Assembly: GCA_016713875.1 (NCBI GenBank)
Contig: JADJOI010000003.1
Span: 1,178,001 to 1,242,000, forward strand
Direction: 5' to 3'
Length of the DNA: 64,000 nucleotides
Origin: Flavobacteriales bacterium
Lineage (GTDB): Bacteria; Bacteroidota; Bacteroidia; Flavobacteriales_F; PHOS-HE28
The notes beneath the pieces were generated by a model, which had not been told where the DNA came from, did not search any database, and worked only from the letters and a program-made list of their open reading frames with translations. Of the stretch, positions 59,328-64,000 are shown one piece after another (within the stretch, counting starts at the first letter, position 1; each line of letters starts with the position of its first letter). A program made the translations under genes and the position numbers.

Positions 59328-59370
59328 CTGGCTGGAAATCCGCCACGTCGTGGCGGATTTCCAGCCAGCT
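59326..59370. repeat. Right hairpin beside the DUF4143 ATPase
   Basis: AGCTGGCTGGAAATCCGCCA, 5 bases, TGGCGGATTTCCAGCCAGCT: 20-bp perfect arms that start within the TAG stop of the ATPase gene and end 8 bases before the dapA stop. Shares the core GGAAATYCGCCA with the left hairpin. It may also end both transcripts. Confidence 0.9.
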
Positions 59371-59378
59371 GGGCCTGT

Positions 59379-60272
59379 TCACAACTTCACGACCTCCGCA
59401 TCCGCCAGCGCCTGGTAGAGCTTTCTGGCCGTGGCCTCGCTGATGTTCACGAGGGGCAGGCGCACGGTGTCGCCGCAGATCCCGAGGACCTTCAACGCGT
59501 GCTTGATGCCGCCGGGGTTGCCCTCGGCGAAGAGCAGATCGATGACCTCGATGAGGCGCAGGTGCTCGCGACGGGCGGTCTCCAGATCGCCCTTCAGCGC
59601 CGCCTCCACCAGGGTGCTGAACTCCTTTGGCAGGGCGTTGCCCACCACGCTGATCACACCCGCGCCGCCCAGCGCGATGATGGGCAGGGTGAGCGCATCA
59701 TCACCACTGATGAGCATGAAGTCCTTCGGCTTGTGCTTCAGGATGCGGCCCATCTGGTCCAGGTTGGCGCTGGCCTCTTTGATGGCGATGATGTTCTTGA
59801 AGTCCTTTGCCAGCCGCAGCGTGGTCTCGGCGGTCATGTTGCTGCCGGTGCGGCCGGGCACGTTGTAGAGGATGATGGGCCGCAGGGCCACCTGGGCGAT
59901 GGCCTTGTAGTGCTGGTAAATGCCTTCCTGCGTGGGCTTGTTGTAGTAGGGGCTCACGCTCAGGATGGCATCGACGCCGTCCATGTCGAACGCTTCCAGC
60001 GCCTCGATGACCTCGGCCGTGTTGTTGCCGCCGACACCGAGCACCACCGGCACGCGGTTGCGCACGAAGCCGATGGTCTGCGCCAGCAGTTCCTTCTTCT
60101 CGGCCTTGGTGAGGGTGACGCTCTCTCCGGTGGTGCCCATGCTCACCACATAGTCCACGCCACCGGTGATCTGGTGCTCGATGAGCCGTTCCAGGCCGGC
60201 GTAATCAATGTTGCCCTTGGGCAGGAACGGGGTCACAAGGGCCACCCCGAGGCCACGGAATCGGTCGTCCAT
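59379..60272 (-). CDS. dapA: 4-hydroxy-tetrahydrodipicolinate synthase
   Basis: Condenses pyruvate and aspartate semialdehyde in lysine/diaminopimelate synthesis. 297 residues with the aldolase-type barrel: GTTGESVTLTKAEKKELL, the catalytic Tyr136 in LYNVPGRTG, and the Schiff-base Lys165 in IIAIKEASANL. Convergent with the ATPase gene and followed on the same strand by DUF6913. Confidence 0.96.
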   Translation of the reverse strand: MDDRFRGLGVALVTPFLPKGNIDYAGLERLIEHQITGGVDYVVSMGTTGESVTLTKAEKKELLAQTIGFVRNRVPVVLGVGGNNTAEVIEALEAFDMDGVDAILSVSPYYNKPTQEGIYQHYKAIAQVALRPIILYNVPGRTGSNMTAETTLRLAKDFKNIIAIKEASANLDQMGRILKHKPKDFMLISGDDALTLPIIALGGAGVISVVGNALPKEFSTLVEAALKGDLETARREHLRLIEVIDLLFAEGNPGGIKHALKVLGICGDTVRLPLVNISEATARKLYQALADAEVVKL

Positions 60273-60290
60273 GCATGTGCGGCGCCGCCG

Positions 60291-60860
60291 CTAGTTGAGG
60301 GAGGGTTGATGGGAGCGGTTGATCATCAGCAGATAGCGGTCCACCTGCGCGATGAACTGCGGCAGGCTGTTGGCGCCGGCCATGTCGATCATCATGTCGA
60401 GGAAGTGGCGGTTGGCCTCGCCATAACGGCCCACCTTGAAGCGGGCGCGGCTCTTGGCCACGATGTACTGCAGGGGCAGGATGTCCTCGAGGGTGAGGTC
60501 GATGAGGACCTCGAACTCCTCGGTGATGAAGTTGTTCACCGTGTTGCCGGACGGGATGCGGTACCAGTTGAGCTCCTTCTGGCAGAAGGCGTCGAAGTGG
60601 AGTTTGGGGGCCATGTAGTACGGCAGGTCCTTGCCATCCACGAAGCCCAGCGCGCTGATGCGATGGATGCCGAGCTCCTCCTTGATCTTCTTGACGTAGT
60701 TGCGCACCTGCTGGTGGGTCTGCTCGTCGCGGGCGTGGTAGACGATGCCCACCTTGGCGGCATCGGCCAGGTTGCGGGCCACGGGCCGGCGCTCCTGAGC
60801 GGTCCCCTGGATGAGCCGGCGCCTGCCGAGCCATTCCTTGATGCGGTCGAACAGCTTCAT
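60291..60860 (-). CDS. DUF6913 family protein
   Basis: 189 residues. The family sits between dapA and ligA in Flavobacteriia and has no known function. Seen here: MKLFDRIKEWLGRRRLI, GIVYHARDEQTHQQVRNYVK, ISALGFVDGKDLPYYM and DLTLEDILPLQYIVAKSRAR. No signal peptide; a cytoplasmic protein. The ligA stop overlaps its start by ATGA. Confidence 0.8.
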   Translation of the reverse strand: MKLFDRIKEWLGRRRLIQGTAQERRPVARNLADAAKVGIVYHARDEQTHQQVRNYVKKIKEELGIHRISALGFVDGKDLPYYMAPKLHFDAFCQKELNWYRIPSGNTVNNFITEEFEVLIDLTLEDILPLQYIVAKSRARFKVGRYGEANRHFLDMMIDMAGANSLPQFIAQVDRYLLMINRSHQPSLN

Positions 60861-62875
60861 TCCCCGATCATGCGGATGAACTCCTCCTCGTCGATCACCG
60901 GCACACCCAGTTCATCGGCCTTGGCGCGTTTGGCAGGCCCCATGTCGGCACCGGCGACCACAAAGGTCGTCTTCTTGCTGATGGAACCGCTCACCTTTCC
61001 ACCGTGGCGCTCGATGGCCTCCTTGATGCCGTCGCGACTGAAGGAACGGAAGACACCGGACACCACGATGCTCTTGCCGGCCAGCTTGCCGCCGACCGGG
61101 CCGGCCGTGGCGGCGCTCTTGAATTGAAGTCCGGCCTGGCGCAGCCGTTCGATCACGGCGCGGTTGCCCTCGGCGGCGAAGAAGTCCACGATGCTCTCGG
61201 CGATCACCTCCCCCACCTCATCGATGGCCGTGAGCTCCTCCTTGGTCATGCCCATCAGGCGGTCGATGTCACCCACCGCGCGCGCGATCTTCTTGGCCAC
61301 CGTCTCGCCCACGTGGCGGATGCCGAGCGCGTACAACACCTGCTCGAAGGGCACCGCCTTGCTGGCCGCCACACCGTCCACCACCTGGCGGGCGCTCTTC
61401 TCGCCCCAGCCTTTGCCCAGAGCGAGCACCTGCTCCATGGTGAGGTCGTAGAGGTCGGCCACGTTGCGGATGAGCCCCGCACGGAACAGCTCCTCCACGG
61501 TCTCGCCGCCCAGGCCGTCGATGTCCATGGCCTTGCGCGCCACGAAGTGCTCGATGCGGCGGGTGATCTGCGGCGGGCACTGGTGCTCATTGGGGCAGTA
61601 GTGCTGCGCCTCGCCTTCCAGGCGGACCAACGGCGTACCGCACTCCGGGCAGTTGTGCGGGAAGGTGACGCGCTCCGCATGCGGAGGGCGATGCTCCTTC
61701 TCCACGCCGACCACCTGGGGGATGATCTCGCCGGCCTTCTCCACCCGCACCTGATCGCCCAGGTGCAGGTCGAGGCGTTCGAGCTGGTCGGCGTTGAAGA
61801 GGGAGGCTCGCTTCACGGTGGTGCCGGCGAGCAGGACGGGCTCCAGTTCGGCCACCGGGGTCACCGCGCCGGTGCGGCCCACCTGGAAGCTGACGTCGTT
61901 GAGGCGGGTGCCGGCCTGTTCCGCCTGGAACTTGTAGGCGATGGCCCATCGGGGGCTCTTCGCCGTCAGGCCCAGTTCCTCCTGCACATCGAGGTCGTCC
62001 ACCTTCACCACGATGCCATCGATGATGAACTCGATGCCATGCCGCGCGCCGTCCCAGTGATCGATGAAGGCCATGATGCCGTCCACATCGTCCGCCTGGC
62101 CGATGAAGCGGCGTTCGGGGCTCGGGGTCTTGAATCCCCATTCGCGGGCCTTCACCATGTTATCGAAGTGGCTGCGCGTCGGAAGTTCCGGGCCTTGCAG
62201 GGTGTAGATGAAGTTGTCCAGTCCACGTTCGGCGACCAGCTTGGGGTCCTGGTTCTTCAGCGTGCCCGCGGCGGTGTTCCGGGGGTTGGCGTACAGCTCC
62301 TCGCCGGCCCGTTCGCGTTCGGCGTTCAGCCGGGCGAAGCGGTCCTTGGTGAAGATGATCTCCCCGCGGGCCTCGAACTCCGCCGGCCATTCGTTGCCCT
62401 GGAGTTTCAGCGGGATGGCGCGCACGGTCCGGATGTTGGCCGTGATCTCCTCCCCCTTCTCGCCATCGCCGCGTGTGACCCCGCGGACCAGTTCACCATT
62501 CCGGTACGTCAGGCTGATGGCCACCCCGTCGTACTTCAGTTCCATGGTGTAGCGGGTGCGGCCCACGCTCTTCTCCACCCGGGCCACGAACTCAGCGACC
62601 TCCTCCCGGCTGTACGAGTTGCTGAGCGACAGCATGGGGAAGCGGTGCGCCACCACGGGGAAGTTCTTCGTGATATCGCCACCGACCCGTTGGGTGGGGC
62701 TGTTGGGATCGGACAGCTCGGGGTGGGAGGCCTCCAACCGTTCCAGCTCCTTGAGCAACCGGTCGAACTCCTGATCGCTGATGGTGGGCGCGGCCAGCAC
62801 GTAGTAGCGGTGGTTGTGGCGCTCCAGCTCTTCGCGAAGCTCCTTGATGCGCTGGATGTCCCCGGTGTGGTGCAT
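60857..62875 (-). CDS. ligA: NAD-dependent DNA ligase
   Basis: 672-residue replicative ligase. The adenylation domain has the active-site Lys in TMELKYDGVAISL, followed by an OB fold (VGRTGAVTPVAELEPV), a zinc finger (CPECGTPL and CPNEHQCPP), helix-hairpin-helix repeats (IDGLGGETVEELF, GIRHVGETVAKKIA) and a C-terminal BRCT domain (KLAGKSIVVSGVFRSFSRD in part). Overlaps DUF6913 by 4 bases. Confidence 0.98.
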   Translation of the reverse strand: MHHTGDIQRIKELREELERHNHRYYVLAAPTISDQEFDRLLKELERLEASHPELSDPNSPTQRVGGDITKNFPVVAHRFPMLSLSNSYSREEVAEFVARVEKSVGRTRYTMELKYDGVAISLTYRNGELVRGVTRGDGEKGEEITANIRTVRAIPLKLQGNEWPAEFEARGEIIFTKDRFARLNAERERAGEELYANPRNTAAGTLKNQDPKLVAERGLDNFIYTLQGPELPTRSHFDNMVKAREWGFKTPSPERRFIGQADDVDGIMAFIDHWDGARHGIEFIIDGIVVKVDDLDVQEELGLTAKSPRWAIAYKFQAEQAGTRLNDVSFQVGRTGAVTPVAELEPVLLAGTTVKRASLFNADQLERLDLHLGDQVRVEKAGEIIPQVVGVEKEHRPPHAERVTFPHNCPECGTPLVRLEGEAQHYCPNEHQCPPQITRRIEHFVARKAMDIDGLGGETVEELFRAGLIRNVADLYDLTMEQVLALGKGWGEKSARQVVDGVAASKAVPFEQVLYALGIRHVGETVAKKIARAVGDIDRLMGMTKEELTAIDEVGEVIAESIVDFFAAEGNRAVIERLRQAGLQFKSAATAGPVGGKLAGKSIVVSGVFRSFSRDGIKEAIERHGGKVSGSISKKTTFVVAGADMGPAKRAKADELGVPVIDEEEFIRMIGE

Positions 62876-62890
62876 ACGATGGTCGGTGCG

Positions 62891-63748
62891 CTAACGTACG
62901 GCACGCACGAAACGCGGGGCACCGCTGAGGTCGTGAAGGAGGGTGGCTTCCTGGTAGCCCATGGTGCGCAGCACCGCGGGCACATCGCCGATGGTGCGAT
63001 GGTGACCCTCGAACCAGAGCGTGCCGCCGTGGACAAGGGCTTCCATGGCCCGCTGCCCGATGGCCTTGTGGAACCGGATGGGATCCTCGTCATCCACGAA
63101 GAGCGCAAGCGCCGGTTCGTGGTCGCGCACATGCGGATCGAGCGAAGGGGCCTCGATGCGCGGGATGTAGGGCGGATTGCTCACCACCAGGTCGGTGCCA
63201 GCGGGCAGCATGCAGCGATCGTCCAGCACATCGGTCCGCCCCCAGCGCACCTGGAGCCCATTGAGGATCGCATTGCGCCGGGCCACCTCCAAGGCGGCAT
63301 CGCTCACGTCAAGGCCATGCACCTCGGCCAGGGGGAAGTGCCGTTTGAGCGCCAGCGCGATGCATCCACTACCAGTGCCCACATCCACGATGCGCGCAGG
63401 CGCTTGTCCGGAGCGCTTGATGAGGTCGACGAGCTCCTCCGTCTCCGGCCTCGGGATGAGCACGGCCGGCCCGACCTCGATCGTCAGCCCATGGAAGGAA
63501 GTGGAGCCCAGGATGTACTGGAGCGGTTCACCGGACCGCAGGCGCTTCAACGGCAGGTAGACCCGGAGCAGCTCGCTCTCGCTGAGCGTGGCATCGCGCT
63601 CCGCGATCAACCGTGTCCTGTCCCACGCCAGAAGGTGGTGGAACACGGCCTCGGCGATCGCGCGCACCTCCCCCGGCGAAAGGCGCCCGCCCAGGTCGCG
63701 CTGGTAGAGGTCCAGAACGGCCCCGACCGTGTTCGTGGACAGGCGCAT
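62891..63748 (-). CDS. prmC: Peptide chain release factor N5-glutamine methyltransferase
   Basis: 285 residues. It methylates the GGQ glutamine of release factors. N-terminal helical domain, then motif I VDVGTGSGCIALALK and the signature SNPPYIPR, with PRPETEELVDLI. Start at ATG 63748; upstream codons run into the promoter. Its -7 element is 4 bases from the ATG. Located 15 bases before ligA; divergent from ribD. Confidence 0.94.
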   Translation of the reverse strand: MRLSTNTVGAVLDLYQRDLGGRLSPGEVRAIAEAVFHHLLAWDRTRLIAERDATLSESELLRVYLPLKRLRSGEPLQYILGSTSFHGLTIEVGPAVLIPRPETEELVDLIKRSGQAPARIVDVGTGSGCIALALKRHFPLAEVHGLDVSDAALEVARRNAILNGLQVRWGRTDVLDDRCMLPAGTDLVVSNPPYIPRIEAPSLDPHVRDHEPALALFVDDEDPIRFHKAIGQRAMEALVHGGTLWFEGHHRTIGDVPAVLRTMGYQEATLLHDLSGAPRFVRAVR

Positions 63749-63752
63749 AGTG

Positions 63753-63760
63753 CAAAGATC
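63753..63760 (-). promoter_or_regulatory. -7-like element of prmC
   Basis: GATCTTTG, one mismatch to TAnnTTTG, with 4 bases (CACT) to the ATG at 63748; implies a leaderless mRNA. Confidence 0.45.
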
Positions 63761-63774
63761 GCCCGCTCCGGTCG

Positions 63775-63782
63775 CATCTTCG
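63775..63782 (+). promoter_or_regulatory. -7-like element of ribD
   Basis: CATCTTCG, one mismatch, 16 bases before the first in-frame ATG (63799) and 49 before ATG 63832. Confidence 0.4.
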
Positions 63783-63831
63783 TGCGCCGAAGGCGACCAT
63801 GGACGGTGGACGCCGAGGCTCATGCGGGCAG

Positions 63832-64000
63832 ATGCACGACGACCCCTTCATGGAGCGATGCCTGCAGCTGGCGCGCCTTGGCGCTGCTTCCGCGACACCC
63901 AACCCCATGGTGGGTGCCGTGCTGGCACGTCACGGGACCATCATCGCCGAAGGTTGGCACCATGCGGCGGGGCGGCCGCACGCCGAGGTGGAATGCCTGA
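63832..64000 (+). CDS. ribD: Riboflavin biosynthesis deaminase/reductase RibD (3' partial)
   Basis: The gene leaves the window after 56 codons. The reading MHDDPFMERCLQLARLG, then ATPNPMVGAVL and GRPHAEVECL, is the N-terminal deaminase of RibD with the zinc His and catalytic Glu (HAE). An in-frame ATG 33 bases earlier (63799) is an alternative start and matches the usual promoter spacing here, but the family normally begins at the position chosen. Confidence 0.85.
   Translation, partial: MHDDPFMERCLQLARLGAASATPNPMVGAVLARHGTIIAEGWHHAAGRPHAEVECL

Noticed and set aside
61004..64000. 998-codon open frame on the plus strand opposite ligA and prmC
   Set aside because: It is the complement of two well-supported genes, composed mainly of Gly, Ala, His and Val as expected for antisense of high-GC coding DNA; no motifs.

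Overview
The window is about two-thirds G+C and carries the gene set of a Bacteroidota member, most likely an uncultured high-GC Flavobacteriales relative. The evidence is: several secreted proteins ending in type IX secretion (T9SS) sorting domains; gldF and gldG; a Bacteroidota-type RNA polymerase omega next to bamD, coaBC and a DUF4835 gene; and an acyl-CoA reductase, ferredoxin, serC, serA, DUF1015 cluster. Many genes are preceded by the Bacteroidota -7 element TAnnTTTG, here often TATCTTCG or TACCTTTG, and Shine-Dalgarno sequences are not conspicuous. Phylum is firm; anything finer is inference.

Layout. 1-4.2 kb: two secreted T9SS cargo proteins, the first cut by the window edge. 4.3-9.5 kb (minus): bamD, rpoZ-like omega, coaBC, DUF4835, recN. 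9.6-14.0 kb: an alpha-oxoamine synthase (sphingolipid-type), DUF3667 and AI-2E-type membrane proteins, DoxX, a TPR protein. 14.0-17.3 kb: thrS-infC-rpmI-rplT. 17.5-21.5 kb: a subtilase lipoprotein, then TylF-like methyltransferase, 2OG-Fe(II) oxygenase and zinc-ribbon methyltransferase. 21.6-23.7 kb: metG with an in-frame palindromic insert. 23.8-24.9 kb: an AT-rich HNH nuclease gene with the geometry of an integron gene cassette. 25.0-29.8 kb: LD-carboxypeptidase (also carrying an in-frame repeat insert), DUF4412, yraN, an RluB-type pseudouridine synthase, endonuclease I. 29.8 kb: tRNA-Ala(CGC). 30-37.5 kb: acyl-CoA reductase opposite ferredoxin, serC, serA, DUF1015, yggS and an outer-membrane barrel. 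37.6-41.3 kb: desaturase, HEAT protein, two blocks of non-coding repeats around a 72-codon ORF, and a WG-repeat protein. 41.3-45.2 kb: two T9SS cargo genes of lower G+C, one frameshifted. 45.3-49.3 kb: purC-phoH opposite a SAM hydrolase/adenosyltransferase gene, an ABM protein and a TPR protein. 49.4-54.7 kb: gldF-gldG-DUF4340-dnaN-META. 54.7-57.3 kb: a rhomboid gene with an internal stop, a monohaem c-type protein, a serine hydrolase with T9SS tail. 57.3-64 kb: a DEDDh exonuclease, an AAA/DUF4143 ATPase bracketed by related hairpins, dapA, DUF6913, ligA, prmC and the start of ribD.

Most genes are housekeeping or envelope functions. The unusual layer is repeat and mobile DNA: a cassette-like HNH gene, paired hairpins around the DUF4143 ATPase, at least three different repeat families sitting in frame inside metG, the LD-carboxypeptidase gene and the signal peptide of the DUF4835 protein, and a roughly 1-kb repeat-rich zone at 39.2-40.2 kb. 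All positions and motifs were read by eye; family names rest on recognition of motifs and not on database searches.
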